DNA of 21,513 nt from Candidatus Desantisbacteria bacterium CG1_02_38_46 (lineage in GTDB: Bacteria; Desantisbacteria; UBA1551; UBA1559). The position numbers and the translations under genes are program-made. The stretch's first letter is position 1; each line of letters starts with the position of its first letter. Location: positions 1 through 21,513 of the forward strand of contig MNUO01000052.1 of NCBI GenBank assembly GCA_001871015.1. Direction: 5' to 3'. Positions 6,834-15,085 of the stretch are shown in pieces. The notes under the pieces are model-generated. The model was not told the DNA's origin. It saw nothing but the letters and a program-made list of their open reading frames with translations, and did no database searches.

Positions 6834-6864
6834 ATTCAATTCTTATAAATATTTATAAATTGAA
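6834..6864. repeat. AT-rich palindrome upstream of the R-M terminator
   Basis: TTATAAATATTTATAA (6843-6858) is a perfect 16-bp palindrome. Outer TTCAAT and ATTGAA arms extend it with a 2-nt bulge on the left. Confidence 0.6.
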
Positions 6865-6868
6865 AAAC

Positions 6869-6890
6869 AGAAGGGCGTTTCGCCCTTCTT
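6869..6890 (+). terminator. Hairpin terminator ending the lexA/R-M transcript
   Basis: AGAAGGGCG (6869-6877), loop TTT, CGCCCTTCT (6881-6889) forms a perfect 9-bp stem preceded by GAAAAAC and followed by TTGAGTTCTTT. The trailing T tract is interrupted, so termination may be only moderately strong. Confidence 0.65.
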
Positions 6891-7421
6891 GAGTTCTTTG
6901 AGATTGTGTTTTCGAGAAGATGGATTTTCTGATCACCTCAAAAAATGGAAGATGATTCCATTCCTCTAAAATGAGGCTTTAACAAGGATTTCAAAACTTC
7001 TGTTTGTTGATAATTTAGATTAAACAAATTAAAAGTAGAAATTCTTGTATTGGATAATAGATTAATTTCAAGAAAACCTATTTTTTAAAAAAACTAATCT
7101 ATTTATTCAAGGATAATTAAACAAGCAATATAAATGTTGCTTGTTCATGGAAGGTGAGAATTAAGAAAAAGACCATACTTCTTCAAAGGAGAACACAAAT
7201 TTCCTACGAGGAAGGTGAGGTTTTTGAAAGCATCGATTACCGCGCCCTAATGAGGGTCGTTAAAACCTTCCATGTAATTTATCCCATTCAGGGTTTATAT
7301 ATAAAAAAATATTAAAAGTGGTTAAAGCATAAAATAAACAAAACAAATATGCAATGTTCAAAAACAAAAATTAGTTTTTTATCATGTCAATTAGGATTTT
7401 ATCAAAACTATCTTAAGAAGA
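6891..7421. other. AT-rich intergenic stretch without a supported gene
   Basis: I find no convincing coding region here on either strand: stops are frequent and no protein motif appears. The only organised sequence is the set of inverted repeats at 7121-7274, described separately as a candidate RNA. Confidence 0.6.
7121..7274 (+). ncRNA. Candidate structured RNA (unidentified, strand uncertain)
   Basis: ACAAGCAA (7121-7128) pairs with TTGCTTGT (7137-7144). Right after it CATGGAAGGT (7146-7155) pairs perfectly with ACCTTCCATG (7265-7274), closing a 109-nt domain. Inside are TTCCT-ACG-AGGAA (7201-7213) and CCCT/AGGG (7245-7256). AGGTTTT (7218-7224) can also pair with AAAACCT (7262-7268), and the GGAAGGTGAG of the closing stem is repeated at 7210-7219, so alternative folds compete for the same 3' strand. 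No known RNA family was recognised and no clear promoter was found. Confidence 0.4.
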
Positions 7422-7768
7422 TTGCCAATAAGGCGCAAAGATGGTTTTGAAATAAATGAAAACAAAAAGGCATGTTTTAATAATGCGCTATCGGGAATAA
7501 ATGTGCAGGTTCAACCCATGACAGGCAGAGTAGACTTTTTTAATAACCTGTTTTGTGGCGGAAAGTATCTACCAGGCGAAAAAGGTCTGAAGCCACAAAT
7601 CATACTTTTCCCGAGGAGCTAAACGAAATCGTTTATCAACGATTTAAAGGTAAAAGAACTTCTCGCGAAGCACTTTGGCGCAAGAGACACTCAAATAGAT
7701 TTTTGGCAAAGATATATCAAGTTACCAAAAAATTAAATATTTCGTTAGAAAATTTTCTTTTTGGTTAA
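7422..7768 (+). pseudogene. Decayed small ORFs, possibly a remnant of a helix-turn-helix regulator
   Basis: Two overlapping frames lie here. The first (7422-7622) has no recognisable motif. The second (7553-7768, starting from a GTG) ends FPEELNEIVYQRFKG... IYQVTKKLNISLENFLFG; this tail resembles the C-terminal helix of short XRE-type helix-turn-helix proteins (…ALNISLDEFLFG). Neither has a good ribosome-binding site, and switching between frames would be needed to make one longer protein. I read this as a frameshifted remnant; chance open frames are the alternative. Confidence 0.3.
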
Positions 7769-7795
7769 AAATAGGGATAGACATTATTTTTATGG

Positions 7796-7823
7796 CCCGC
7801 CAGTTCGTGCGGCGGGATTTTTT
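7796..7823 (+). terminator. GC-rich hairpin with T tract upstream of uvrA
   Basis: CCCGCC (7796-7801) and GGCGGG (7811-7816) flank a 9-nt loop and are followed by ATTTTTT. It has the form of a Rho-independent terminator isolating uvrA from upstream transcription, and may derive from one of the CCCGCC-type repeats. Confidence 0.6.
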
Positions 7824-7824
7824 A

Positions 7825-7852
7825 TTGACTTTTTGGGGCAGGGGGATATAAT
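7825..7852 (+). promoter_or_regulatory. Sigma-70-type promoter of uvrA
   Basis: TTGACT (7825-7830) and a perfect TATAAT (7847-7852) are 16 nt apart. No CTGT-N8-ACAG box is visible here, so unlike lexA this uvrA does not look LexA-repressed. Confidence 0.75.
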
Positions 7853-7870
7853 AAATATATAGCAAAAATA

Positions 7871-7905
7871 GATTGCTTCCCCCGATGTAACATCGGGGTC
7901 GCAAT
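7871..7905 (+). repeat. Two-part hairpin repeat in the uvrA leader
   Basis: CCCCGATG (7880-7887), loop TAA, CATCGGGG (7891-7898) sits inside an outer ATTGC (7872-7876) / GCAAT (7901-7905) stem. The GATTGCTTC...GCAATGACAGG frame is a common style of dispersed intergenic repeat. It lies 17 nt before the uvrA start and could affect translation or mRNA stability. Confidence 0.6.
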
Positions 7906-7922
7906 GACAGGCAAAATAAGAA

Positions 7923-10841
7923 ATGGCAAATACAGATAAAATTATAATTCGTGGGGCGAGAGAGCATAATCTTAAGAATATTGATGTGGAGATACCGCGA
8001 AATAAACTGGTTGTAATCACTGGTTTGAGCGGGAGTGGGAAGTCCACGCTTGCATTTGATACACTCTATGCTGAAGGACAGCGTCGGTATGTTGAATCAC
8101 TTTCAGCATATGCAAGGCAATTTCTTGAGCAGATGGAAAAGCCAAATGTGGATGAAATCATCGGTCTTTCTCCGGCAATTGCAATTCAGCAGCGTGCTGC
8201 AAGTCACAATCCCCGTTCAACTGTTGCCATAGTTACTGAAATCTACGACTACCTGCGTGTATTGTTTGCACGCACAGGCATTCCTTACTGTTACAAATGC
8301 GGCAGAAAAATCAAGCGTCAGAGCATTGACGAAATTATTGAGCGAATAATACAGATAACTCGCGATACTAAACAAGATAGCAGAGTAAACTCTGCACTTC
8401 CTCTTACAGAGCCTACTTCGGCAGAGTGCCACTTCCAGAGTGCCTACAGTCGGCTACTTTCGGCCACCACAATAGACCACGACGGTATTCGTATTGACAT
8501 TCTCGCTCCACTTGTAAGAGGAAGAAAGGGAGAATACAGACACATTGTGGACGAGGTAAAAAGGCAGGGATTTGTCAGGGTGCGGATTAATGGAAAAATT
8601 TATGATATATCAGAAGAATTGCCGAAGCTAGCAAGATACAAAAAACATAATATTGAAGTTGTAGTTGATAGAATTGTGCTCACGCCAGATTCCCGCAACC
8701 GTCTTGCTGACTCACTGGAAACTGCATTAAAAATCGGCAAGGGTTTGGTGATGGTGCAGTACAAACGGATGGCGATTTTGTTCTCCGAGCAGTTGTCCTG
8801 TCCAAAATGTGGAATAAATTATGAAGAAATTTCACCCAGGTCTTTTTCATTCAATAGTCCGTATGGCGCTTGTCCCGAATGTTCTGGTCTTGGTGCAAAA
8901 ATGGTTGTTGACCCGGATTTAGTTGTCCCTGACAGAAGTAAATCTGTGCAGGAGGGAGCACTTGAACCCTGGTCAAAAGGAATGGGATTTTATCGCTGGA
9001 AGGCAGCTGCAAGCAACTGGTACTATTCAATGATTGAGGATGCTGCAAAAGAACATAATATTGACCTGAGTCTTGCGTTCAATAAACTTCCAAAAGAGCA
9101 CCAGAATATTTTGCTTTATGGCAGTCCGGAAATTGATTTTGAAGGTATTGTTACCAATCTGGAACGTAGATATAAAGAAACTGATTCAGATAATGTGCGC
9201 GAGGATATCTACGAGAAATACATTTCTTATGTGACCTGCAAAGCCTGCAAAGGTGACCGTCTTAAACCAGAAAGTCTGGCGGTAAAAGTCGGCAACAAAA
9301 ATATTACTGAGATGACAAAGATGTCTGTGCAGGAATCAATGGAATTCTTTTCAGATTTAAAATTGACCCAGCAGGAAAAGATAATTGCCTCTGAAATTAT
9401 AAAGGAAATTAAGGCAAGACTCGGATTCCTTATGAATGTAGGACTTGATTATCTTACGCTTGACCGGACAGCAGAGACGCTTTCAGGTGGAGAAGGGGAA
9501 AGGGTGCACCTTGCAACCCAGATTGGCTCAGGGCTTGTGGGCGTACTTTATATCTTAGATGAGCCCACAATTGGATTGCACCAGAGAGATAATCAGAAAT
9601 TGCTGGTCACACTTAAAAATCTAAGAGACCTGGGTAATACTGTGCTTGTTGTTGAGCACGACAAGGAAACAATTCTGTGTGCTGATTATGTAATTGACCT
9701 GGGCCCGGGTCCTGGAATTCATGGCGGAGAGGTAGTTGCTGCAGGAACAATCAAGGATGTGACAAACTGCTCAAAGTCATTGACAGGAAAATATCTGAAG
9801 GGAGAACTCGAAATTCCTGTCCCTGAGATTAGACGCAAGCCAAAAGGTTTTCTTACGGTCGTCGGCGCAAGCCAGTTTAACCTAAAAGATATCACAGTTA
9901 AAATTCCATTAGGGATTTTTACCTGCGTTACTGGCGTATCAGGTTCGGGCAAAAGTACACTGGTTAATGAAATTCTCTACAAGGCACTTGCAAAGAAAAT
10001 CTATAACTCAAAAGAAAAACCGGGACAATTTAAAAAAATGTTAGGTACTGAAAATATTGACAAAGTCATTATAATTGACCAGTCACCCATAGGTCGTACT
10101 CCCCGTTCAAACCCAGCAACCTATACAGGAGCATTTTCGCCGATAAGAGATGTTTTTGCAATGTTGCAGGAATCACGGGCTCGTGGATATTTGCCTGGCA
10201 GGTTTTCCTTTAATGTCAAGGGTGGAAGGTGTGAAGCCTGCCAGGGAGAGGGTGTTAAAAAAGTAGAAATGCACTTTTTGCCAGATGTCTATGTTACCTG
10301 CGAAGTATGCAATGGAGCACGGTATAATCACGAGACACTTGAAATTAGATATAAAGGAAAAAATATCAGTGAAGTTTTAGATATGATTGTGGAAGAAGCG
10401 CTGGAATTTTTCAAGAACATTCCACGCGTCCGAAGAAAATTACAGATGCTTAACGCTGTAGGGCTTGGTTATATAAAAGTGGGTCAATTTGCAACTACTC
10501 TTTCAGGCGGGGAAGCGCAGAGAGTAAAACTTGCTACTGAACTTAGTAAGATTGGCACAGGAAAGACCATTTATATTTTAGACGAGCCAACAACAGGCCT
10601 TCATTTTGCAGATGTAGAAAAATTGTTGAATGTCCTGCACAGACTTACTGATGCGGGTAATACCGTTATTGTAATTGAGCACAATCTTGAAGTGATTAAA
10701 ACAGCAGATTATATCATTGACCTGGGCCCTGAAGGCGGAGATGCTGGTGGAAGGGTTGTGGTTGCAGGAATGCCAGAGGAAGTAGCTAATAATGGAAAGT
10801 CATACACAGGTCAATTCCTGAAAAAAATGCTAAGTCATTAA
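7923..10841 (+). CDS. uvrA: Excinuclease ABC subunit A (UvrA) with in-frame repeat insertion
   Basis: UvrA is the damage-recognition ATPase of nucleotide excision repair. The 972-residue protein has Walker A1 GLSGSGKST (residues 34-42), zinc-binding CYKC near 122 and CPKCG near 292 with its CPECSGLG partner, first signature [14 protein letters not shown] near 520, Walker A2 GVSGSGKST near 671, [18 protein letters not shown] zinc module, second signature [12 protein letters not shown] near 859 and [10 protein letters not shown] near 885. E. coli UvrA has 940 residues; the excess lies at residues 153-183, where DNA shared with the radical SAM gene interrupts the normal join between IIERI and [16 protein letters not shown]. 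This is in the signature-domain region before the UvrB-binding module, and both sides continue in frame. The first signature motif is slightly unusual (GEGER rather than GEAQR). Confidence 0.97.
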   Translation: MANTDKIIIRGAREHNLKNIDVEIPRNKLVVITGLSGSGKSTLAFDTLYAEGQRRYVESLSAYARQFLEQMEKPNVDEIIGLSPAIAIQQRAASHNPRSTVAIVTEIYDYLRVLFARTGIPYCYKCGRKIKRQSIDEIIERIIQITRDTKQDSRVNSALPLTEPTSAECHFQSAYSRLLSATTIDHDGIRIDILAPLVRGRKGEYRHIVDEVKRQGFVRVRINGKIYDISEELPKLARYKKHNIEVVVDRIVLTPDSRNRLADSLETALKIGKGLVMVQYKRMAILFSEQLSCPKCGINYEEISPRSFSFNSPYGACPECSGLGAKMVVDPDLVVPDRSKSVQEGALEPWSKGMGFYRWKAAASNWYYSMIEDAAKEHNIDLSLAFNKLPKEHQNILLYGSPEIDFEGIVTNLERRYKETDSDNVREDIYEKYISYVTCKACKGDRLKPESLAVKVGNKNITEMTKMSVQESMEFFSDLKLTQQEKIIASEIIKEIKARLGFLMNVGLDYLTLDRTAETLSGGEGERVHLATQIGSGLVGVLYILDEPTIGLHQRDNQKLLVTLKNLRDLGNTVLVVEHDKETILCADYVIDLGPGPGIHGGEVVAAGTIKDVTNCSKSLTGKYLKGELEIPVPEIRRKPKGFLTVVGASQFNLKDITVKIPLGIFTCVTGVSGSGKSTLVNEILYKALAKKIYNSKEKPGQFKKMLGTENIDKVIIIDQSPIGRTPRSNPATYTGAFSPIRDVFAMLQESRARGYLPGRFSFNVKGGRCEACQGEGVKKVEMHFLPDVYVTCEVCNGARYNHETLEIRYKGKNISEVLDMIVEEALEFFKNIPRVRRKLQMLNAVGLGYIKVGQFATTLSGGEAQRVKLATELSKIGTGKTIYILDEPTTGLHFADVEKLLNVLHRLTDAGNTVIVIEHNLEVIKTADYIIDLGPEGGDAGGRVVVAGMPEEVANNGKSYTGQFLKKMLSH
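8380..8470 (-). repeat. In-frame palindromic element inside uvrA
   Basis: The segment starts with the palindrome GCAGAGTAAACTCTGC (8380-8395). Bases 8380-8430 are the exact reverse complement of 20896-20946 in the radical SAM gene (51 of 51 by eye). The uvrA copy then has about 24 extra bp before a shared GTGGCCGAAAGTA-like end. It encodes [20 protein letters not shown] and following residues, which are foreign to UvrA. Confidence 0.85.
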
Positions 10842-10845
10842 TTTA

Positions 10846-10865
10846 AATTATGTGGATTCATAATT
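10846..10865. terminator. AT-rich hairpin between convergent uvrA and mazF
   Basis: AATTATG (10846-10852), a 6-nt loop and CATAATT (10859-10865) sit in the 42-bp gap between two convergent genes. The stem is weak and has no T tract, so a terminator role is only suggested by position. Confidence 0.3.
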
Positions 10866-10883
10866 CTGAACCTGTGTTCTTAC

Positions 10884-11240
10884 TTATTCTATCTCGCGGG
10901 GGTCTATTACTAAATGAACCCCTTTAAGAATTTCGCTTAACCTTTGGCGTGACAGTGTTCCTATTTTTTTGACCAGATCTGATTTATCTACAGTAACAAT
11001 CTGAGAGACATTTGCTACACTACGTTTTGGCAAATTTGCTTCACCCTTAAAAAGCAAAATATTGCCAGGTACTCTTGCTCGTTCCAGATTTGATGTTAAG
11101 GCACAAACAATAACCGTGTTAATACGACTGCGATTAAAGAGATTGTTCTGTATAACGAGGTGTGGATGTCGATATCCAGGTTCAGACCCGGTTGGTTTAC
11201 CCAGCTGGACCCAGAAAATATCTCCCTGGTTAATAACCAT
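10884..11240 (-). CDS. mazF: MazF/PemK-family toxin endoribonuclease
   Basis: The 118-residue protein opens MVINQGDIFWVQLGKPTGSEPGYRHPHLVIQNN, the typical MazF start with its GDI-W and G-E-xGxxRP-type block (here GYRHPHLV). It continues with TVIVCALTSNL, PGNILL, LPKRSVANVSQIVTVDK and a C-terminal GxLS-type helix region. MazF toxins cut mRNA at short sequence motifs and stop growth when free of antitoxin. The start ATG 11240 lies inside the last codons of the antitoxin gene (stop 11230-11232), an overlap of 11 nt that implies translational coupling. A longer in-frame start further upstream within the antitoxin gene is rejected because the MazF fold begins at this ATG. Confidence 0.92.
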   Translation of the reverse strand: MVINQGDIFWVQLGKPTGSEPGYRHPHLVIQNNLFNRSRINTVIVCALTSNLERARVPGNILLFKGEANLPKRSVANVSQIVTVDKSDLVKKIGTLSRQRLSEILKGVHLVIDPREIE

Positions 11241-11490
11241 TGTTTTTCTCCAAAATTTTCTTGTGTGATAGTCTTGTTCCACGTTGCCACCTTTTTTCTT
11301 CCGTGCTTGGCGCAGTACTATAGACGGCGTTAAGTTCCTTAAGAATCTGCTGATTTTTTTGCCTTTCCAGAAAATCTCCTACTGCTTTTTCAAATAAATT
11401 ACTTCTCGGTATATGTGTTTTGTGGGCAAGAGCATCCATTTCCTGAAAAAGATAATCCTGTATTGAGATTGCAGTTTTTACTTTGCTCAT
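11230..11490 (-). CDS. MazE-type (ribbon-helix-helix) antitoxin
   Basis: The 86-residue protein begins MSKVKTAISIQDYLFQEMDALAHKTHIPRSNLFEKAVGDFL, a ribbon-helix-helix pattern common among MazE-like antitoxins paired with PemK toxins. The C-terminal part (about residues 50-86) is charged and would wrap the toxin. ATG 11490 is preferred over one 13 codons upstream because AGGAGG (11506-11501) sits between them at proper distance. Such antitoxins bind their own promoter with the toxin; no clear operator palindrome was seen. Confidence 0.88.
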   Translation of the reverse strand: MSKVKTAISIQDYLFQEMDALAHKTHIPRSNLFEKAVGDFLERQKNQQILKELNAVYSTAPSTEEKRWQRGTRLSHKKILEKNNGY

Positions 11491-11517
11491 ATTAGTTATA
11501 CCTCCTTTCCTACTATA

Positions 11518-11546
11518 AGTATAACACATATTTATTGTTTAGTCAA
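11518..11546 (-). promoter_or_regulatory. Sigma-70-type promoter of the antitoxin-toxin pair
   Basis: On the minus strand, TTGACT (11546-11541) and TATACT (11523-11518) are separated by 17 nt. It lies just beyond the ppiD stop codon, so the pair is expressed independently of ppiD. Confidence 0.8.
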
Positions 11547-11579
11547 GCGTTCCCACACTTTTTTGTTATTTTTTCAATC

Positions 11580-13082
11580 TTATTTTTCAGCGGTTTCTTC
11601 TGTTTGCTCCCCTGCTTTTTGCTCAGGGTAGAGGACATTTTCAATTTTGGCATTTTTGCGTATATTCGCAAACCACTCCTGAGCGGTCTGGTACTGGCGA
11701 ATCTGTAATAATTCTTCACTGAGTGTACCTAATTGAGTCGCATCCACAACAGTGGGAATAATCCTAGCATCAAGTTTGAGCAGACAATAACCATTACTTG
11801 TTTTTACAGGCTCGCTCCACTCATCCTTGCTCAATTCAAATATCACTTTCTTCAATTCCTTTTCTCCGGATAAACCAGGAATTTCGCCTTTAGCACTGAA
11901 AAATGGCGTTGTTTTAATACTGGTTCGCCAATCAGCAGTGGCGGATTTTATTTCCCCGGTTTTCAATTTTTTCAAGATTTCTTCAGCCCTTGCTTTTGCA
12001 AGCGTATCCTGCCTGTCAGTTTTTATTTCCTTTTCAACTGCATCTTTTATTTCATCAAGCCCCGGAATATGCGCATCCACTCTCTTGATTAACTTGATTA
12101 TGTAATAATAATTAGGTGATTGGACGATGTCTGTAATTTCGCCAGGATCAGACAGGGTGAACGCGGCACGGGTAAAGACTTGAAAATCCAGGTCTTGAAT
12201 GAACTGTCTTTTCTCAAAAAAGGGAGTCTCATCGACCTCTAAACTATATTTTTTACCAATAGACTTCAAATCCTGACCTTTATCCAGCTCCTTTAAAGCG
12301 TTTTCCATGGTTATTCCGATGTTTTTGATTATTGTTTCTCTTGTCGAACTATCCGGAATGTCTTCCTCGCCGGGTTTGCGCGCAGACAGATATTCAACCT
12401 TAACCTGGTCAGCCCTGCGATATTCCTCTTTACGTATTTCATAAAATTTCTTGAGTTCATCCTGTGAAACAGAGACAGAACCAAAGGAGGAACGGGGTAT
12501 AAGTAAATAACTTATTTTGAAACTCATATTTTTTTCTTTAAAATACTGGCGAACTTCTTCATCAGTTACCTTTACTGCCATTTTAATTTGTGCTTCCAGT
12601 TTCCTTGCCATCAATGTTTTTTTAGTTTCTTTTTCCTGTGCTTTCCACCAGGTTTTAGGTAACACTTTTTTCCCCTGTGCATATCTTCCGGGGTCGAATT
12701 CGCCTTTGTCATTTTTGAAGATGGGGGACATTTTAACCACCTCTTCAATTTCATCTTTTGTGACCTTTATACCTTCCTTGAGCGCCTCTTTGTATAAGAG
12801 TTCACCTGCTATTATATTGCTGAGCAATAGGCGGCGCAGGTTCTCAGCCATTTCATCATCCAGTGCCTCCCCATAGATTTCCCTGTACCGATTTATCCAA
12901 TCTCTGTAAAGAGAATAAAACTCTTCATTGGTGATTTTTTTTCCGTTTATCTTTGCTACATAATTCTTTTCACCTCTTCCTCCTGTAAAGTGCATTCCCC
13001 ATGCAATAAATATAGTGGCTAAAAAGGAAAAAAGAATTATCCAGATGACCAGCTTCATATTTTTGCGCAATACCTCAAGCAT
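11580..13082 (-). CDS. Membrane-anchored PpiD/SurA-type peptidyl-prolyl isomerase chaperone
   Basis: The 500-residue protein has a short cytosolic start (MLEVLRKNMK), one membrane helix at about residues 11-29 (LVIWIILFSFLATIFIAWGM) and a long extracytoplasmic part. Residues 40-190 match the SurA_N/PpiD N-terminal chaperone fold (VAKINGKKITNEEFYSLYRDW, LLLSNIIAGELLYKEALKEGIKVTKDEI, FDPGRYAQ). A parvulin-like region follows around 240-345 (AFTLSDPGEITDIVQSPNYYYIIKL), with a second related block at 390-440 (IFELSKDEWSEPVKTSNGYCLLKL). It would help fold secreted or outer-membrane proteins. ATG 13082 follows an AGGAGGAG site. It is divergent from mreB; the name ppiD is a family-level call. Confidence 0.85.
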   Translation of the reverse strand: MLEVLRKNMKLVIWIILFSFLATIFIAWGMHFTGGRGEKNYVAKINGKKITNEEFYSLYRDWINRYREIYGEALDDEMAENLRRLLLSNIIAGELLYKEALKEGIKVTKDEIEEVVKMSPIFKNDKGEFDPGRYAQGKKVLPKTWWKAQEKETKKTLMARKLEAQIKMAVKVTDEEVRQYFKEKNMSFKISYLLIPRSSFGSVSVSQDELKKFYEIRKEEYRRADQVKVEYLSARKPGEEDIPDSSTRETIIKNIGITMENALKELDKGQDLKSIGKKYSLEVDETPFFEKRQFIQDLDFQVFTRAAFTLSDPGEITDIVQSPNYYYIIKLIKRVDAHIPGLDEIKDAVEKEIKTDRQDTLAKARAEEILKKLKTGEIKSATADWRTSIKTTPFFSAKGEIPGLSGEKELKKVIFELSKDEWSEPVKTSNGYCLLKLDARIIPTVVDATQLGTLSEELLQIRQYQTAQEWFANIRKNAKIENVLYPEQKAGEQTEETAEK

Positions 13083-13138
13083 TTTCTCCTCCTCACACCT
13101 TATTTCGCTCGGTTATATACAGATCGAACCTACTTTCT

Positions 13139-13166
13139 ATTATACTAAAAATTTCATAAAAAGCAA
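13139..13166 (-). promoter_or_regulatory. Promoter of the ppiD-like gene
   Basis: On the minus strand, TATAAT (13144-13139) is preceded after 16 nt by TTGCTT (13166-13161). The -10 is perfect and the -35 is weak. Confidence 0.55.
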
Positions 13167-13182
13167 CAAAATATAAAAAAAC

Positions 13183-13211
13183 TTGCCAAAATTCCAAAAA
13201 TCTGATATAAT
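13183..13211 (+). promoter_or_regulatory. Promoter of the mreB elongasome operon
   Basis: TTGCCA (13183-13188) and TATAAT (13206-13211) are 17 nt apart. Transcription should begin near 13218 and the leader carries AAGGAGGAGA (13241-13250) just before mreB. Confidence 0.8.
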
Positions 13212-13251
13212 ATTACACCACACAATGCACAATTTTTAACAAGGAGGAGAC

Positions 13252-14313
13252 ATGGATTTATTCAGGAATTTCAAGGATTTATTTTCAAATGACATTGGTA
13301 TTGACCTGGGAACTTCAAGCACTCTGGTATATGTTAAAGGAGAAGGAATTGTGAGCACTGAACCATCAGTTGTAGCAATAAACAAGGATACGAACAGGGT
13401 TCTTGCAGTTGGTGAAGAGGCTAAAAGGATGGTGGGGCGTACCCCGGCAAATATAATTGCAATCAGACCTCTGAAAGATGGTGTCATTTCCGATTTCGCA
13501 GTTACAGAAGAGATGTTGCGTTATTTTATTGGGAAGGCACACAGGCGGCGTAAGTTAGTCCGTCCCAGAGTTGTGGTGGGAGTTCCGTCCGGGATTACTG
13601 AGGTTGAGAGGAGAGCGGTGAAGGAATCTGCAGAGAGGGCGGGCGCACGGGAGATATATTTAATTGAAGAACCAATGGCCGCTGCAATAGGAGCGGGATT
13701 ACCAGTGCAGGATGCAGGTGGAAACATAATTGTCGATATAGGAGGAGGGACAACCGAGGTGGCTGTAATTTCCCTGGGTGGAATTGTGGTCAGTAAATCT
13801 GTCAGGGTCGCCGGGAATGAAATGGATGAGACGATTGTCACCTATATTAAAAATGAATATAATTTGATGATTGGAGAGCGTACCGCTGAAGAGGTGAAAA
13901 TCCAGATTGGTTCAGCTTTTCCATTGGAAAACGAAGAGGAAATGGAAGTAAAGGGGAGAGATTTGATTACGGGTTTACCGCGCACATTAAAAATTACTTC
14001 CCAGGAGGTGCGAGAGGCACTTACAGAAACAGTAAAAATAATCGTTGATACTATAAAGATGAATTTAGAACAGACTCCCCCGGAACTATCAGCGGATATT
14101 GTGGAAAAGGGATTGGTCCTGTGCGGTGGAGGAGGGCTGTTGCAGGGTTTAGATAAACTGTTAGGGCAGGAAACAGGACTCCCGATTCATTTAGTGGAAG
14201 ATCCGGTTACCTGTGTGGTGTTTGGCACAGGTAAGGTGTTGGAGGAATTGAAAACTCTAAAAGAAGTCCTCAAAGAAAGGCCGACCTCAGAGTGGGAATC
14301 AGGCATTACTTAA
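13252..14313 (+). CDS. mreB: Rod-shape-determining actin MreB
   Basis: MreB is the bacterial actin that forms membrane-bound filaments guiding lateral wall synthesis. The 353 residues cover the whole fold: phosphate-1 [20 protein letters not shown] (near residue 15), [34 protein letters not shown], phosphate-2 [31 protein letters not shown] and the adenosine motif [17 protein letters not shown]. An N-terminal [14 protein letters not shown] segment could form the short amphipathic membrane anchor. It has its own promoter and strong ribosome-binding site and leads the elongasome operon, 25 nt before mreC. Confidence 0.98.
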   Translation: MDLFRNFKDLFSNDIGIDLGTSSTLVYVKGEGIVSTEPSVVAINKDTNRVLAVGEEAKRMVGRTPANIIAIRPLKDGVISDFAVTEEMLRYFIGKAHRRRKLVRPRVVVGVPSGITEVERRAVKESAERAGAREIYLIEEPMAAAIGAGLPVQDAGGNIIVDIGGGTTEVAVISLGGIVVSKSVRVAGNEMDETIVTYIKNEYNLMIGERTAEEVKIQIGSAFPLENEEEMEVKGRDLITGLPRTLKITSQEVREALTETVKIIVDTIKMNLEQTPPELSADIVEKGLVLCGGGGLLQGLDKLLGQETGLPIHLVEDPVTCVVFGTGKVLEELKTLKEVLKERPTSEWESGIT

Positions 14314-14338
14314 ATCTAAAATACAGAATGAGGGGTAA

Positions 14339-15085
14339 ATGCGCAGGTATTTAATACTGAGCTCGATTTTAGTATTTGTGGGATTTTTTCTTCAATTGCC
14401 GGGGATCAGGAATGCAACCAGGACAGCTTTCCTGTTCCCTTCGAAGGTTATTCAGGGAACCCTGAATGGGCTCGGTGGTTTTTTCTCCTTCTTATATCAT
14501 GCAAAGCAGGTGGAGGAAGAAAATAGATTTTTAAAAGAACAACTTAATGAAGTTGAAACACAAAATTCCCTTTATAGAGCTAAGATATCTGAACTGGAAA
14601 GGTTAAGGAAATATGAATCATTGTCTTCTAACCTTTTCCTCTCAAAAGTAATAGCCAGAGATCCAGGCAATTGGTTTAAGACTCTCTTTATTGATAAGGG
14701 AGAAGAATCCGGAGTTACCCTTAATATGGTGGCGCTGCTCCCGGATGGAGTGGTTGGCAGGATAATAGAAGTAAGCCCAAAATGTTCAACTGTCCTTCTT
14801 GCGGTTGACCGTGGAAGTAAAATAGCGGCAATTGTCAGAGAGACACGGGAATTTGGGGTTGTTGAAGGAATGGAGAGTTTCATTCAGATGAGTTTCTTTA
14901 ACAGGGATATTCAAGTAAAACCCGGGGATACAGTTTTGACCTCGGGTCTGGGTGGAACATTCCCAAAAGGTTTAATCCTGGGGAAAATAACACAGGTGAA
15001 AAAGGGAGGACTTGTACCAAAGGCAGACATAGAACCAGCAGTTGATTTCAATAAATTAGAGGAAGTTTTTATACTACTTAAATGA
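14339..15085 (+). CDS. mreC: Rod-shape-determining protein MreC
   Basis: The 248-residue protein has one N-terminal membrane helix (about residues 4-20), a coiled-coil stretch at about 54-95 (KQVEEENRFLKEQLNEVETQ and on), and the beta-rich extracytoplasmic domain with ARDPGNWFKTLFIDKGEESGV, LLPDGVVGRIIEV, GSKIAAIVRETREFGVVEG and GDTVLTSGLGGTFPKGLILGKI. MreC activates PBP2-RodA and links it to MreB. Its last 4 nt overlap the mreD start (ATGA), so the two are translationally coupled. Confidence 0.96.
   Translation: MRRYLILSSILVFVGFFLQLPGIRNATRTAFLFPSKVIQGTLNGLGGFFSFLYHAKQVEEENRFLKEQLNEVETQNSLYRAKISELERLRKYESLSSNLFLSKVIARDPGNWFKTLFIDKGEESGVTLNMVALLPDGVVGRIIEVSPKCSTVLLAVDRGSKIAAIVRETREFGVVEGMESFIQMSFFNRDIQVKPGDTVLTSGLGGTFPKGLILGKITQVKKGGLVPKADIEPAVDFNKLEEVFILLK

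Noticed and set aside
7200-7216. TTCCTACGAGGAA resembling a guanidine-II (mini-ykkC) hairpin with an ACGR loop
   Set aside because: That riboswitch needs two such hairpins in tandem upstream of a transporter or carboxylase gene; only one is present and its best stem leaves a 3-nt loop.
7240-7268. A stretch ending GTCGTTAAAAC that looks like a CRISPR repeat end
   Set aside because: It occurs once, with no spacer-repeat series and no cas gene in the window.
6891-7421. tRNA, tmRNA, RNase P or SRP RNA in the long intergenic stretch
   Set aside because: No cloverleaf, TTC-loop or conserved core sequence of these RNAs is visible.
7825-7922. Possible SOS box controlling uvrA
   Set aside because: No CTGT-N8-ACAG palindrome is found between the promoter and start; the hairpin at 7871-7905 does not fit the LexA pattern.
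13521-13841. 106-codon minus-strand frame within mreB
   Set aside because: It is a shadow of the highly conserved mreB coding sequence.
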